The notes: a model not told the origin generated them from the letters alone. A DNA stretch of 64,000 nucleotides from Flavobacteriales bacterium (GCA_020853105.1 JADYZM010000004.1:62001-126000), one strand, 5' to 3'. Positions 8,160-19,172 are shown, numbered from the stretch's first letter. A program made the numbers and translations.

Positions 8160-11100
8160 TTATTGAATCACAGAAAATTCTATTTCAGGAATTCTATTTA
8201 ATTCATCTATAAACTGATTTGATACATTTATTTTTTTTGTTCTTGAAAAAAGCCCAACAGTACCCTCTTCTATGTCAACAATATGAATTGAAAATTGAAA
8301 TTCACCAGGGTTTTTACTTACTATTTCATCTAATTGCCGAATAAGCTCATTTGTTACATCTGTAGAATTAATAGCAACGATAATACCTTTAGTTAATTTT
8401 TCTCGAACTTCAGAAAGCAATTGAACCATACTGATGTTAAATTCTAATTTTTCTTCTTGTACTTCATTTGGTTTTTTCCATTTGTTTTCTCTGGCTTTAA
8501 CCTGCCCTTTAACAAATAAAAATTGATCTTTGGTAAAATAAGGTTTGTATTTTATGTATTCATCACCAAAGAGTAAAAATTCAAATGAATCTGAAAAATC
8601 TTCAATCGTAATTATACCAAAAGGTAGGTTATTTTTTGAAACCCTTTCTTGTAAATTGGTGCAAATACCTGCAATTGAAAATGGCTTACCTTTTACTTGT
8701 TGAAAATCCTTAAGTTCAGAAAGTTGTCCGTTTGAAAAATGGGTAATCTCGAATTTAAAATCATCGAGAGGATGCCCAGAAATAAAGATACCAACAACTT
8801 CTTTTTCTTTTTTAAGCTTTTCAATTGTGCTCCAATCTTCAATTTTTGGGAACGGTGGTTCTTCAACATTTGATTCGGAATTATTCTCAAACATTTCAAA
8901 CATAGAAACTTGAGAAGAATTTTTACTTTCTTGCAGTTTGTTTCCGTATTTGATTATTTTATCCAGAAAAAGGGTGCCATCATCTTGAGGTGCAAAATAT
9001 TGGGCACGATGTGAGGTTTTGAATGAATCAAATGCTCCGCCCAATGCTAAACTTTCTAATGTTTTTTTGTTTGCTGCTCTTAAATCAATTCGGCTAACCA
9101 TATCAAATACAGATGAAAAATTTCCGTTTTTTTTCCTTTCAGAAATTATTGAATCAACTGCTTTTTCTCCAACGCCCTTCATTGCACCTAAACCAAAGCG
9201 TATTTCGCCATTTGAGTTTACTGTAAACTTATGTACTGATTCGTTTACATCCGGTCCCAAAAACGGTACTCCCATTCGTTTACATTCATCCATCAAAAAG
9301 GTAATTTGTTTGATGTCGTTCATATTGTTGCTAAGGGTTGATGCCATAAATTCAGCAGGGTAGTTTGCTTTTAAGTAAGCTGTTTGAAAAGCTATCCATG
9401 CATAACAGGTGGAGTGTGATTTATTAAATGCATAAGCAGCAAAAGCTTCCCAATCTTTCCAAATTTTTTCTAACTTTTCACCGGCATGTCCTTTTTCCAT
9501 GGCTTGTTGAATAAACTGAGGCTTCATTTTATCCAATACATTTTTTTGCTTTTTTCCCATGGCTTTTCTCAATACATCGGCTTCACCCTTAGTGAAACCA
9601 GCAAGCTTTTGTGAGAGTAGCATTACTTGTTCCTGATAAACAGTAATTCCATAAGTTTCTTGGAGATATTCTTCCATCTCATTAAGGTCGTATTCAATCA
9701 CTTCATCACCTTGTTTTCGTCTAATAAAAGACGGAATGTACTCCATAGGTCCTGGTCTGTACAAGGCATTCATTGCAATTAAATCTGCAAACACTGTTGG
9801 TTTTAAGCTCCTCAGGTGTTTTTGCATTCCGTTGGACTCGTATTGGAATATTCCTACGGTTTCACCGCGTTGAAATAGCTCGTAAGTCTTTTTGTCTTCA
9901 ATGTCAAATTTTTCGGGATCTAGTTCTAAATTATGCCGGTCTTTAATAATCTCAAGAGCATCTTTAATGATGGTTAGTGTTTTAAGTCCTAAAAAATCCA
10001 TTTTGAGTAGTCCGGCATTTTCAGCAACCGAATTATCAAATTGCGTACACATCATGTTAGATTCTTTTACAGAAGAAATAGGTACATAGTTGCTGATATC
10101 ATCGGGTGTGATAATTATTCCGCAAGCGTGAGTTCCTGTATTTCTAACAGCTCCTTCTATTCGCTCGGCATGTTGTATTGTTTTTGATTCTAATGAGTCT
10201 CCACTGAAATAATCTTTTAATAAAAGGGATTTATTTATATCGTCTCTCCGTGATTCAAGTTTTGTTTCAATCTCAGCATTCGTTAATTTTTTTACTTGGG
10301 TTAGAGATAATTCGCTAACTAGTCCAGCTAACTTTCCTGCGTCATTTAAAGGAAGTTCAAGTACACGTGCAGCATCTCTAATAGATGATTTTGCAGCCAT
10401 TGTACCATAAGTAATTATTTGGGCTACTTGATTTTTACCATATTTGTTTATCACATAATCAATTACTTTTTGTCGTCCTTCATCATCGAAATCTATATCA
10501 ATATCCGGCAATGAAACTCTGTCGGGGTTCAAGAATCTTTCAAAGAGTAAATCGTATTTAATCGGATCTATATTTGTGATTTTTGTGCAGTAGGCTACAA
10601 CAGAGCCGGCCGCAGAGCCTCTTCCTGGACCTACAGAAACACCCATTTTTCGTGCTTCTCTGATAAAATCTTCAACAATTAAAAAGTAGCCCGGATATCC
10701 TGTTTTTTTTATTACATCTAACTCAAAATCAATTCTTTCTTTTATATCAGATGTTATTGTTCCATATCTTTCTTCTGCTCCTTTATAGGTAATATGTCTT
10801 AAATAATTGTTTTCGCCAATTTTTAGTTTTGAGTCTTCTTCATCTTTTATTTCTACAAATTCTTCTGGTATATTAAATTTTGGAAGTAGAACATCACGTT
10901 CCAATGGGTAGCTTTCAATTTTATCTGAAATTTCTTTTGTGTTTTCAATGGCTTCCGGCAAATCTTTAAATAAAGCTGCCATTTCTGTTGATGATTTGAA
11001 GTAAAATTCAGAATTGGGTAATCCAAATCTGAATTCACGTCCTTTTGAACCAATGAATTTTTTTGGTTGTGCATAGGTTTTTCCGTCTTTAATACATGTT

Positions 11101-12464
11101 AAAATATCTTGTAGTACAGCATCATCTTTGTTAAGATAAAAATTGTTATTAGCAGCAACAATTTTAACTTGATGGCTTTTTGCAAATTCCAATAAAATTT
11201 CATTGATTTCATCTTCCTCAGAAATACCATGACGGTTGATTTCTATATAAAAGTCATCTTTAAAATTTTCTTTCCACCAAATCAGGGCTTCTTCGGCTTG
11301 TTTTTTTCCTTCAAAAAGTATTTTATTGGGTATTTCTCCCCAAATACCTCCGGAGAGAGCCACTAAATCAGATTTATATTTAATCAAAAGTTCGCGGTCA
11401 ATTCTAGGAAAATAATACATGCCTTCAGAATTAGCTAGAGAAATCAGTTTGATTAAATTTTGATAGCCTTTTTTGTTTTTTGCCAATAAAACGGTTTGAA
11501 ATCCATCGTCTTTTACAGTTTTATCAAGCCTGTTTTTACACAAATAAAACTCACAACCAACTATCGGTTTTATTTCGGCTTTTGTTGCTTCTTTAACAAA
11601 TTGAAAGGTAGCCATCATGTTTCCTGTGTCTGTAAGGGCAACTGCTTTCATTCCGAATGATTTTGCTTTATTCACTAAATCTTGAATTTTTGTTGATGCT
11701 TGGAGTATAGAAAATTCAGAATGATTGTGTAAGTGAGTAAACAAAATATCAGAAAGTACTTCATCAACTTGAGTATCTTCTATTGTAGCCTTATTACTCG
11801 TTTCATGTTTTTGTAAAGACTCAAAATTAGTTGATGTGAGGGTGGGGGACTCGTATTTTATCTCCTCGAGTTTTGAAATTCCGTTAGGTTTAATTATTTG
11901 CTTTTTAAGTAATTCAAAAAAGCATCGAGCAGTGGCATCAACGTCATAAGAAGCATCATGTGCGTCACCAAAACCTTTTTGAAAAAGTTTGTTGTGTAAA
12001 TCGGTTAATGAAGGATATTTGAAACCACCGCCTCTTCCTCCAGGAATTGCACAAAATTCAATGCTCGAGTGCATGGTGTCCAATACTTTTTTATTTGAAA
12101 TATCCGTTGCATTTTTCAATCTGAATAATTCGGCTCCAACAATGTTTATGTCAAATTCAACATTATGTCCAACAAAGAAGGTTGATTTTTCTACATCTGA
12201 CAAAAATTCATGAATTACGCTTTCCAAATTTTGTCCAAGTGAATTGGCTTTTTCTGTTGTAATTCCATGAACTTTTGATACTCCGATTGGAATGTCAAAA
12301 CCTTCCGGTTTTATGATAAAGTTTTTTTGGCAAATTAATGAACCGTCAACTTGGTGTAATTGCCAAGCTAATTGCACCATTCGAGGCCAGTTTTCTGAAT
12401 CTGAAACAGGTGCTTTGTAATTTCGGGGTAATCCGGTTGTTTCCGTATCGAAAATTAAAAACAT
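8160..12464 (-). CDS. dnaE: DNA polymerase III alpha subunit with fused N-terminal proofreading exonuclease
   Basis: 1434 residues. Residues ~1-190 are a DnaQ-like DEDD exonuclease: FDTETTGLP (Exo I), GHNVEFD (Exo II), HDASYDVDAT (Exo III). Residue ~240 starts the PHP domain (HLHNHSEFS), in which the usual TDHGN reads TDTGN. The C-family polymerase palm has PDIDIDFDDEGR (~650) with the catalytic Asp residues, and RPGPMEYIPSF marks the fingers region. An OB fold (~1215-1300) lies near the C-terminus. This is the main replicative polymerase, synthesising and proofreading in one chain. Such fusions are the norm in this phylum as far as I know. The gene stands alone, with an ATG start. Confidence 0.95.
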   Translation of the reverse strand: MFLIFDTETTGLPRNYKAPVSDSENWPRMVQLAWQLHQVDGSLICQKNFIIKPEGFDIPIGVSKVHGITTEKANSLGQNLESVIHEFLSDVEKSTFFVGHNVEFDINIVGAELFRLKNATDISNKKVLDTMHSSIEFCAIPGGRGGGFKYPSLTDLHNKLFQKGFGDAHDASYDVDATARCFFELLKKQIIKPNGISKLEEIKYESPTLTSTNFESLQKHETSNKATIEDTQVDEVLSDILFTHLHNHSEFSILQASTKIQDLVNKAKSFGMKAVALTDTGNMMATFQFVKEATKAEIKPIVGCEFYLCKNRLDKTVKDDGFQTVLLAKNKKGYQNLIKLISLANSEGMYYFPRIDRELLIKYKSDLVALSGGIWGEIPNKILFEGKKQAEEALIWWKENFKDDFYIEINRHGISEEDEINEILLEFAKSHQVKIVAANNNFYLNKDDAVLQDILTCIKDGKTYAQPKKFIGSKGREFRFGLPNSEFYFKSSTEMAALFKDLPEAIENTKEISDKIESYPLERDVLLPKFNIPEEFVEIKDEEDSKLKIGENNYLRHITYKGAEERYGTITSDIKERIDFELDVIKKTGYPGYFLIVEDFIREARKMGVSVGPGRGSAAGSVVAYCTKITNIDPIKYDLLFERFLNPDRVSLPDIDIDFDDEGRQKVIDYVINKYGKNQVAQIITYGTMAAKSSIRDAARVLELPLNDAGKLAGLVSELSLTQVKKLTNAEIETKLESRRDDINKSLLLKDYFSGDSLESKTIQHAERIEGAVRNTGTHACGIIITPDDISNYVPISSVKESNMMCTQFDNSVAENAGLLKMDFLGLKTLTIIKDALEIIKDRHNLELDPEKFDIEDKKTYELFQRGETVGIFQYESNGMQKHLRSLKPTVFADLIAMNALYRPGPMEYIPSFIRRKQGDEVIEYDLNEMEEYLQETYGITVYQEQVMLLSQKLAGFTKGEADVLRKAMGKKQKNVLDKMKPQFIQQAMEKGHAGEKLEKIWKDWEAFAAYAFNKSHSTCYAWIAFQTAYLKANYPAEFMASTLSNNMNDIKQITFLMDECKRMGVPFLGPDVNESVHKFTVNSNGEIRFGLGAMKGVGEKAVDSIISERKKNGNFSSVFDMVSRIDLRAANKKTLESLALGGAFDSFKTSHRAQYFAPQDDGTLFLDKIIKYGNKLQESKNSSQVSMFEMFENNSESNVEEPPFPKIEDWSTIEKLKKEKEVVGIFISGHPLDDFKFEITHFSNGQLSELKDFQQVKGKPFSIAGICTNLQERVSKNNLPFGIITIEDFSDSFEFLLFGDEYIKYKPYFTKDQFLFVKGQVKARENKWKKPNEVQEEKLEFNISMVQLLSEVREKLTKGIIVAINSTDVTNELIRQLDEIVSKNPGEFQFSIHIVDIEEGTVGLFSRTKKINVSNQFIDELNRIPEIEFSVIQ

Positions 12465-12612
12465 AAATTGTGAAAATTTTTGTGATTTTGTTGAGCTATA
12501 AAGTTAACCAATCGTCAATCAAAAAGGTATGTTGAAAGAATTAGTTTTTAACATTTTGATAAACGTTTAACCAATTTATTAGGAACAACTTATGGTGTAA
12601 CTTACAAAAGAA

Positions 12613-13326
12613 TTAAGAAAATAGAACTGCAAAAACTTGTTTAGCTTCTTTCCATAACGGGTCACTTTGTGGGGGAGGTGCTGTTATAACCATCGGTGTA
12701 TTTCCAACGGGGTGATTGAATTCAATTTTTAAAGCGTGCAAGCAAATTGAAGTATCTAAATTTGGTCTGTCTGCACCGTATTTCAGGTCGCCTTTTATCG
12801 GACATTTTATTGCGGAAAGTTGAGTTCTTATTTGATGATGACGCCCTGTTAATGGTTTGATTTCCAGTAAAAAATAATTATTAAATTCATGTATTACTTT
12901 ATAGTCTAATTCTGATTTCTTGGAATGGGCTACTTCCTTAAAAAAAGCTTTTGATTTATTTTTTGCTTGATCTTTTATTAGATAATGGGTGAGTCTTCCT
13001 TCTACAGCAGCAGGTTTATTTTTTACAATAGCCCAATAGGTTTTTTGAATGATTTTTTTTGCAAACATCGCATTCATTCGTTCGAGAGCTTTGCTTGATT
13101 TTGCAAAGAGGATAACACCACTAACTGGGCGATCAATTCTATGGATAGTCCCTAAAAAAACGTTGCCGGTTTTATTGTATTTTTTTTTTAAATACGATTT
13201 TACTATTTCATTCAGTGGTTCATCACCTGTTTTGTCGCCTTGAACAATGTCTGAAGGTCTTTTATTTACGGCTATTAAGTGATTATCTTCGTATAAAACA
13301 TCTATTAAGTTTGACTTGTCTGTCAT
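12613..13326 (-). CDS. RluA-family RNA pseudouridine synthase
   Basis: 237 residues. GTIHRIDRPVSGVILFAKS holds the catalytic Asp65 in the HRIDRPVSG motif of the RluA/RluC/RluD family, and LTGRHHQIRTQLS is the second conserved RNA-binding motif. No S4 domain is present; the enzyme begins directly with the catalytic core (VLYEDNHLIAVNKRP). It isomerises uridine to pseudouridine in rRNA or tRNA; the exact site cannot be assigned. The ATG overlaps the stop of the upstream TPR/PD40 gene by 4 bases (ATGA), implying translational coupling. Confidence 0.92.
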   Translation of the reverse strand: MTDKSNLIDVLYEDNHLIAVNKRPSDIVQGDKTGDEPLNEIVKSYLKKKYNKTGNVFLGTIHRIDRPVSGVILFAKSSKALERMNAMFAKKIIQKTYWAIVKNKPAAVEGRLTHYLIKDQAKNKSKAFFKEVAHSKKSELDYKVIHEFNNYFLLEIKPLTGRHHQIRTQLSAIKCPIKGDLKYGADRPNLDTSICLHALKIEFNHPVGNTPMVITAPPPQSDPLWKEAKQVFAVLFS

Positions 13327-14921
13327 TTTTTATCTTCTTGCATGGATTCGGTGTCGGTAAAGTTAATTTGAATATTTTGGTTTATTTCTGATTTGTATTG
13401 TTTTCTTCCTTTAATTTCTATTTTTTGTTTGTATTGCTTATTGTCAAACACATCAATCAATAATTCGTATTTTCCAACAGGAAGTATCATGATAAAATTA
13501 CCTTTGGTTTTGTTTTCGTAAATCCCTTGCAAATCTCCTGTAACCGAGTTAAAAACTTCGATTCGATGGGGTTGATTAAAAACTACAGAATCTTGGTTAA
13601 CAAGGTTTCCTTTTAGTGTTGTCAACTGAGGGGATTCGTCGTTAAATGTAACTTTATATATATCATATTCGCCGTAAGAATCTTTCCTATATGCACTAAT
13701 ATAAGCTGTGTTTTTTTGCGAGTTAAAGCAAATAGAATAATCGTTCCAAGGAGTGTTGATTGGATAACCTATATTTTCAGCCGCACCCCATGTTTTTGTG
13801 TTTTCGTTATATTCACTTTTAAAAATATCATATCCTCCAATGCTCGAATGCCCTTCAGATGCAAAATATAATGTTTTGCCATTGTTTGACAAATAGGGAT
13901 AATTTTCATTGAAAGGAGTGTTTATTTCATTTCCTATATTTTGAGGTGCAGACCAACTTCCATTTGGGAGTTTGTTTGAAAAATATAAATCGAATCCACC
14001 TTTTCCATTTGAAATGTTGCTGCTAAAAATCATTAAATCTTTTGAATTTGAAACAGTTGCCGAAATTTGTTCGCTTTCTTTTGTATTTATGAATTTTTCT
14101 TTGATTGAGACAGATTTTTTATAGGCAGATTTAGTTTTTTCTGCAATTTGTAAATTATTTTTACTGTCGGGATTGTTTACGTAGTAGAAAATAATGTCTC
14201 CGTTTTCTGAAATACCTGCTGTTTGTTCATTTCCATAGGAATTTGGAAATCCAATAGATGAAGCTTTACTCCATGCGTTTGTCTTAAATTTAGAATGGTA
14301 AATATCGGCGGTGTAATTTTCTTCCAAGTCATACACTTTTCCTGTAGTTCCTTCTCTTCTGGTTGTAAAGATTAAATAGGATTCCATGTCGGTTATATAG
14401 GGCAAGAAATCTTTCCCTTTTGAATTAACATTTTCGCCTAAATTTTCAAAGGTTACATTTAAGGGAGTTTTGATTAACTTTTTTGCATTTTCGCACATTT
14501 CTATGCTTCTGGTTGCTTCTTTATTTAATACTGGATTTGAATTATTTTTTAAAAATTTCTGATAGAGTTCAATGGCTTTATCAAAGCGAAGAATATAGTG
14601 ATAACCTTTTGCTAAATGATACCAAACTTCATTCGGACATGCCGGTTTTTGAGTTATTTTTTCCAGCATTTTTATTCCGTTTTCCGGTTCAAAGGTGTGA
14701 ATCATGCAAACACCAAAATGATAAGTGGTGCTAATATCTAGCATATTTTTCTTGTAGTGTTCTCTGTATAACTCTTTGGCTTTAGTATAGTTGCCTGAAT
14801 TAAAAAGCCGTCCGGCATTCTCAGGAAGTTCATAGTGAAGTTTTTGCGAAAAACCCAAATGAATGTTAAAAATTATAACAAAATATAATAAAACAGAAAT
14901 TCTAATTTTCATTTTTAACAT
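13323..14921 (-). CDS. secreted TPR and PD40 beta-propeller protein
   Basis: 532 residues; the start could also be the ATG at 14912. A signal peptide (KIRISVLLYFVIIFNIHLGFSQ) is followed by TPR helices (~25-150, for example AGRLFNSGNYTKAKELYREHY). Then come PD40/WD40-like blades with repeating YLSNNGKTLYFASEGH and GGYDIFKSEY motifs (~180-430), and a C-terminal carboxypeptidase-regulatory-like beta domain (LKGNLVNQDSVVFNQPHRIEV). This is the arrangement of PorE/OmpA-like envelope proteins but without the OmpA peptidoglycan-binding domain. It probably acts in the periplasm or outer membrane; the role is unknown. It is coupled to the pseudouridine synthase by an ATGA overlap and lies 42 bases downstream of panB, so the three may form one operon. 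Confidence 0.82.
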   Translation of the reverse strand: MLKMKIRISVLLYFVIIFNIHLGFSQKLHYELPENAGRLFNSGNYTKAKELYREHYKKNMLDISTTYHFGVCMIHTFEPENGIKMLEKITQKPACPNEVWYHLAKGYHYILRFDKAIELYQKFLKNNSNPVLNKEATRSIEMCENAKKLIKTPLNVTFENLGENVNSKGKDFLPYITDMESYLIFTTRREGTTGKVYDLEENYTADIYHSKFKTNAWSKASSIGFPNSYGNEQTAGISENGDIIFYYVNNPDSKNNLQIAEKTKSAYKKSVSIKEKFINTKESEQISATVSNSKDLMIFSSNISNGKGGFDLYFSNKLPNGSWSAPQNIGNEINTPFNENYPYLSNNGKTLYFASEGHSSIGGYDIFKSEYNENTKTWGAAENIGYPINTPWNDYSICFNSQKNTAYISAYRKDSYGEYDIYKVTFNDESPQLTTLKGNLVNQDSVVFNQPHRIEVFNSVTGDLQGIYENKTKGNFIMILPVGKYELLIDVFDNKQYKQKIEIKGRKQYKSEINQNIQINFTDTESMQEDKK

Positions 14922-14963
14922 TAAATCAAAAAATTGTTATACCATAAAAGTATAACTTTTGAT

Positions 14964-15779
14964 TCAATATTGTTCTTTCTTGTTTGGAAAATCTAAACTT
15001 TTTACGTCAGCAATATAGTTTTCAACGGCTAATTTAATTTCGTCGTATAAATTTGCGTATCTTCTAAGAAATCGTGGGCTGAATTCATGGGTAATTCCAA
15101 GCATATCGTGCATAACTAGTACCTGTCCGTCAACACCATTTCCGGCACCAATACCAATTACAGGAATCTTAACTTCTTTGGCTACTTTTTCTGCAAGTTT
15201 TGCAGGAATTTTTTCTAATACAATTGCAAAACACCCTGCAGATTCTAATAATTTAGCATCTGAAATTAGTTTTGCTGCTTCTTCTTTTTCTTTTGCACGG
15301 ACTGTATATGTTCCAAATTTATAAATGGATTGAGGTGTTAATCCCAAATGCCCCATAACAGGAATTCCGGCAGATAATATTCTTTTAATTGATTCTAAAA
15401 TTTCGTCACCTCCTTCTAATTTTACAGCATGAGCACCAGATTCTTTCATAATTCGAATTGCTGATGATAAAGCTTCTTTAGAATTTCCTTGATCGGTACC
15501 AAAAGGCAAATCAACTACAACCAAACATCTTGAAATTGCTCTTATAACTGATGAGGCATGATAAATCATTTGGTCTAATGTAATGGGACGAGTAGTTTCA
15601 TGTCCAGCCATTACGTTAGAAGCTGAATCACCAACTAAAATAATGTCTATTCCTGCATTGTCGATGATTTTTGCCATAGAAAAATCATAACCTGTAAGCA
15701 TTGAAATTTTTTCTCCTCTGAATTTCATTTCTTGAAGGACATGTGTTGTTACTCTTTTTATATCTTTATGAACCGACAT
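14964..15779 (-). CDS. panB: 3-methyl-2-oxobutanoate hydroxymethyltransferase
   Basis: 271 residues, normal for PanB. It adds a hydroxymethyl group from 5,10-methylene-THF to alpha-ketoisovalerate, the first step of pantothenate synthesis. Recognisable motifs are [33 protein letters not shown] (metal-binding Asp), [17 protein letters not shown] and [24 protein letters not shown]. The ATG is at 15779. A TAGATTTG box lies on the minus strand at 15838-15831. It leads a probable operon with the TPR/PD40 protein and the pseudouridine synthase. Confidence 0.96.
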   Translation of the reverse strand: MSVHKDIKRVTTHVLQEMKFRGEKISMLTGYDFSMAKIIDNAGIDIILVGDSASNVMAGHETTRPITLDQMIYHASSVIRAISRCLVVVDLPFGTDQGNSKEALSSAIRIMKESGAHAVKLEGGDEILESIKRILSAGIPVMGHLGLTPQSIYKFGTYTVRAKEKEEAAKLISDAKLLESAGCFAIVLEKIPAKLAEKVAKEVKIPVIGIGAGNGVDGQVLVMHDMLGITHEFSPRFLRRYANLYDEIKLAVENYIADVKSLDFPNKKEQY

Positions 15780-15898
15780 GGTATAAAAAATTTGGAATTA
15801 ATATATTGAGTTGACAAAAAATTAATCAGGCAAATCTACAAATTAACTTTGTTTTAATTTTAAATGATAAATTTGCTCATAAAAATTACAAAAGTAAA

Positions 15899-17038
15899 AT
15901 GTTAAATTCTTATAAGTATAGTATTCTTGCTTTAACTGTTCTATTCTTAACATCTTGTGAAACAGAAATTGACGTTAATGCTGAATATAAAGATGTTGCA
16001 ATAGTTTATGGATTATTGAATCCAAACGATTCTGTACATTATATAAAAGTTACTAAAGCTTTTAGCGGAAGTGGTAATGCAAATGACATGGCTGCAAATG
16101 CTGAGAGTTTTAATTATCCTGCAGGTGAACTAGATGTTAAAATTGATGAGTACAACTCCTCTGATGTTTTTGTTAAATCGTTTACACTTTCCAGAACAGT
16201 GAACGAAGTGCCTAAAGACAATGGGATTTTCTCAAGCAACACAAACGTATTGTATAAATTTGTTGAGCCCAATTTAAAAAAGGATTACATCTATAAATTA
16301 AACATTCACAATACAAAATTAGATAAAGACATTACCTCTGAAACCAATCTGGTAAATGCTCCAACTTTAGCCAGTCAAAACGAGTTGAATAAAGTAAAAT
16401 TGTTTACAGCCACCGGTCAATCACTAACACATGCCTTTTCAATTAAACCCAATAAAAACTCAGGTAGGGTAAAAGTAAATTTTGTGTTTAGTTACACTGA
16501 ACATTATACCGATACTACTATTACACCCGTAACAAAAGAAATTAAAATTTCTTTGGGCGAACAAAAAACAACATCAAATGAAGGCGGAGATATTTTACAA
16601 TTCACATTAGAAGGCTCTAACTTTCTTTCAGCTATTCAAAATGAAATAACAGCAAATGTTCCAAATCTCCAAAGAAGAAGGATTAATAATTGTACAATAG
16701 AAATAATAGTTGCCGGTATTGACTTAAGCACCTATATCGCAGTAAACGAACCATCAACTTCAGTTAACCAAAATAAACCAGAGTTTACTAATTTAACAAA
16801 TGCACTTGGTGTTTTTTCATCGAGAATAAAAACCTATTATAGTTCACCGATAGCAACAAATCCAAATGGATTTAATTTAGATGGGTCTGTAAATTATCAC
16901 GATGACACACTAAGAAAACTTTTGGAAATGGGATTAGATTTTTGTAACCCAAGAAACAATTCCGTTGGACTACCGTTTCCACCTCTACAAGTTAGATGTG
17001 AAGATGTGATTTCAAACTGGAGTACTTTCAATCCTTAA
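15899..17038 (+). CDS. lipoprotein of unknown function, possibly DUF4249-like
   Basis: 379 residues. MLNSYKYSILALTVLFLTSC places a lipobox Cys at position 20. The mature start ETEIDVNAEYKDVAIVYGLLNPND, followed by beta-rich Ig-like sequence, resembles DUF4249-type lipoproteins of Bacteroidota, but I hold that assignment loosely. It contains three Cys in the C-terminal 120 residues (NNCTIEI, DFCNPR, VRCED). A TAAATTTG box at 15868-15875 lies 23 bases before the ATG. It lies between divergent panB and dnaK with its own spacing, so it is probably a single-gene unit. Confidence 0.7.
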   Translation: MLNSYKYSILALTVLFLTSCETEIDVNAEYKDVAIVYGLLNPNDSVHYIKVTKAFSGSGNANDMAANAESFNYPAGELDVKIDEYNSSDVFVKSFTLSRTVNEVPKDNGIFSSNTNVLYKFVEPNLKKDYIYKLNIHNTKLDKDITSETNLVNAPTLASQNELNKVKLFTATGQSLTHAFSIKPNKNSGRVKVNFVFSYTEHYTDTTITPVTKEIKISLGEQKTTSNEGGDILQFTLEGSNFLSAIQNEITANVPNLQRRRINNCTIEIIVAGIDLSTYIAVNEPSTSVNQNKPEFTNLTNALGVFSSRIKTYYSSPIATNPNGFNLDGSVNYHDDTLRKLLEMGLDFCNPRNNSVGLPFPPLQVRCEDVISNWSTFNP

Positions 17039-17195
17039 AACCCATTCATAAGTATTGTTTTCTGACTATTTGACAGCCGAATGTGTCATATTTTATACAG
17101 TTTATTTTTTATTACTGTCATTTTTTCTATAAAAACAAGTTAATTGCTAATGGCATATCCTTTGACTAAACAATGGAAAACTAAAAATTAAACTT

Positions 17196-19103
17196 ATGAG
17201 CAAAATTATTGGAATAGATTTAGGAACTACCAACTCATGTGTTTCTGTTATGGAAGGAAACGAACCGGTTGTTATCCCTAATGCAGAAGGTAAAAGAACT
17301 ACACCGTCAATTGTAGCATTTCTTGAAGGTGGAGAAAGAATTGTTGGAGATCCAGCAAAACGTCAAGCAATTACAAATCCCAAAAAAACAATAGCATCTA
17401 TAAAAAGATATATGGGTAATTCGTTTGACCAAGTAAGCACAGAAATTAAGCAATCTGCTTACGATGTTGTTCGAGGAGATAACAATACCCCGAGAGTAAA
17501 AATTGACGATAGATTATATACTCCACAAGAAATTTCAGCTATGGTTCTTCAAAAAATGAAGAAAACTGCTGAAGATTATTTAGGACAAACTGTTTCTGAA
17601 GCAGTTATAACAGTTCCTGCATACTTTAATGATGCTCAACGTCAAGCTACTAAAGAAGCTGGTGAGATTGCAGGTCTTAAAGTAAAAAGAATAATCAATG
17701 AACCAACAGCATCAGCACTAGCTTACGGACTTGATAAAAAAAGTCAAGATTTAAAAATTATTGTATTTGACTGCGGTGGAGGAACTCATGACGTGTCAGT
17801 ACTAGAATTAGGTGATGGTGTTTTTGAAGTAAAATCAACCGATGGAGATACGCATCTTGGTGGTGATGACTTTGACCAAACCATTATCAATTGGTTGGCT
17901 GAGGAATTCAAAAAAGATGAAAATGTTGATTTAAGATTAGATGCAATGGCACTTCAACGATTAAAAGAAGCTGCTGAAAAAGCTAAAATTGAACTATCCA
18001 GCACAACTCAAACAGAAATTAACTTGCCTTATGTTACGGTTACAGCTAGCGGACCTAAACACTTGGTTAGGACATTAAACAGAGCTCAATTTGAACAATT
18101 GGCTGATAATTTGATTAAAAGAACAATTGAGCCTTGCAAAACTGCTTTAAAAAATGCTGGTTATTCTACTTCAGATATCAATGAAGTTATACTTGTAGGT
18201 GGTTCTACACGAATTCCGGCTATTCAAGATGCTGTTAAAAAATTCTTTGGAAAAGAACCAAGCAAAGGTGTTAATCCAGACGAAGTTGTAGCAATTGGAG
18301 CTGCAATTCAAGGTGGTGTTTTAACAGGAGAAGTAAAAGATGTATTGCTATTAGATGTTACTCCACTTTCGTTAGGAATTGAAACAATGGGTGGAGTGTT
18401 AACTAAATTAATTGAAGCCAATACAACAATACCGACTAAAAAATCAGAAACTTTTTCAACTGCTTCTGACAATCAACCTGCTGTTGACATACACGTTCTT
18501 CAAGGCGAACGTTCAATGGCAAAAGACAATAAATCTTTAGGAAGATTTCAATTAACTGATATACCACCTGCACCAAGAGGTGTACCTCAAATTGAAGTTA
18601 CATTTGATATTGATGCCAACGGTATTATGCAAATTTCTGCTAAAGATAAAGCAACAGGAAAACAACAAAGTATTCGAATTGAAGCATCATCCGGTTTGAG
18701 TGATGAAGAAATTGCAAGAATGAAACGTGAAGCTGAAGAAAATGCAGAAGCTGACCGAGTGGCTAAAGAGAACGTAGATGTTATCAACCAAGCTGACAGT
18801 TTAATTTTTCAAACCGAAAAACAATTGAAAGAATATGGAGATAAAATTCCTGCTGACAAAAAACAACCAATTGAAGATTCTTTGGCAGAGTTGAAAAAAG
18901 CATACGAATCAAAAGATGTTGCTTCAATGAAAGCTGGTATTGAAAAATTAAATACAACATTCCAAGCAGCTTCGCAAGAGATGTACAATGCTCAACAAAA
19001 TTCAGGGTCTAATCAATCAACCGGTTCAAATTCTGGAGGAGCTTCAGGCTCAGATGAAGTTACTGATGTGGATTTTGAAGAGGTACCTGATGAAAAAAAA
19101 TAG
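17196..19103 (+). CDS. dnaK: molecular chaperone DnaK (Hsp70)
   Basis: 635 residues. The ATPase domain begins [18 protein letters not shown]. The phosphate-2 motif reads [13 protein letters not shown], with His where most DnaK have Phe; this His is usual in Flavobacteriia as I recall. It continues with [14 protein letters not shown] and the interdomain linker [15 protein letters not shown]. The substrate-binding domain and helical lid follow, ending in a Gly/Ser-rich tail and the acidic [15 protein letters not shown]. It folds client proteins with DnaJ and GrpE, neither of which is adjacent. A perfect 15-bp terminator follows. Confidence 0.98.
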   Translation: MSKIIGIDLGTTNSCVSVMEGNEPVVIPNAEGKRTTPSIVAFLEGGERIVGDPAKRQAITNPKKTIASIKRYMGNSFDQVSTEIKQSAYDVVRGDNNTPRVKIDDRLYTPQEISAMVLQKMKKTAEDYLGQTVSEAVITVPAYFNDAQRQATKEAGEIAGLKVKRIINEPTASALAYGLDKKSQDLKIIVFDCGGGTHDVSVLELGDGVFEVKSTDGDTHLGGDDFDQTIINWLAEEFKKDENVDLRLDAMALQRLKEAAEKAKIELSSTTQTEINLPYVTVTASGPKHLVRTLNRAQFEQLADNLIKRTIEPCKTALKNAGYSTSDINEVILVGGSTRIPAIQDAVKKFFGKEPSKGVNPDEVVAIGAAIQGGVLTGEVKDVLLLDVTPLSLGIETMGGVLTKLIEANTTIPTKKSETFSTASDNQPAVDIHVLQGERSMAKDNKSLGRFQLTDIPPAPRGVPQIEVTFDIDANGIMQISAKDKATGKQQSIRIEASSGLSDEEIARMKREAEENAEADRVAKENVDVINQADSLIFQTEKQLKEYGDKIPADKKQPIEDSLAELKKAYESKDVASMKAGIEKLNTTFQAASQEMYNAQQNSGSNQSTGSNSGGASGSDEVTDVDFEEVPDEKK

Positions 19104-19120
19104 AAAATTTAGTTGAATAA

Positions 19121-19155
19121 CAAAAAAGGCTCTTAAAAATTAAGAGCCTTTTTTG
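19121..19155. terminator. bidirectional terminator between dnaK and the M4 protease gene
   Basis: A perfect 15-bp stem, caaaaaaggctctta / taagagccttttttg, with a 5-base loop. The flanking A and T runs allow termination in both directions for these convergent genes. Confidence 0.95.
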
Positions 19156-19172
19156 TTGTACGAAACCGGTTA

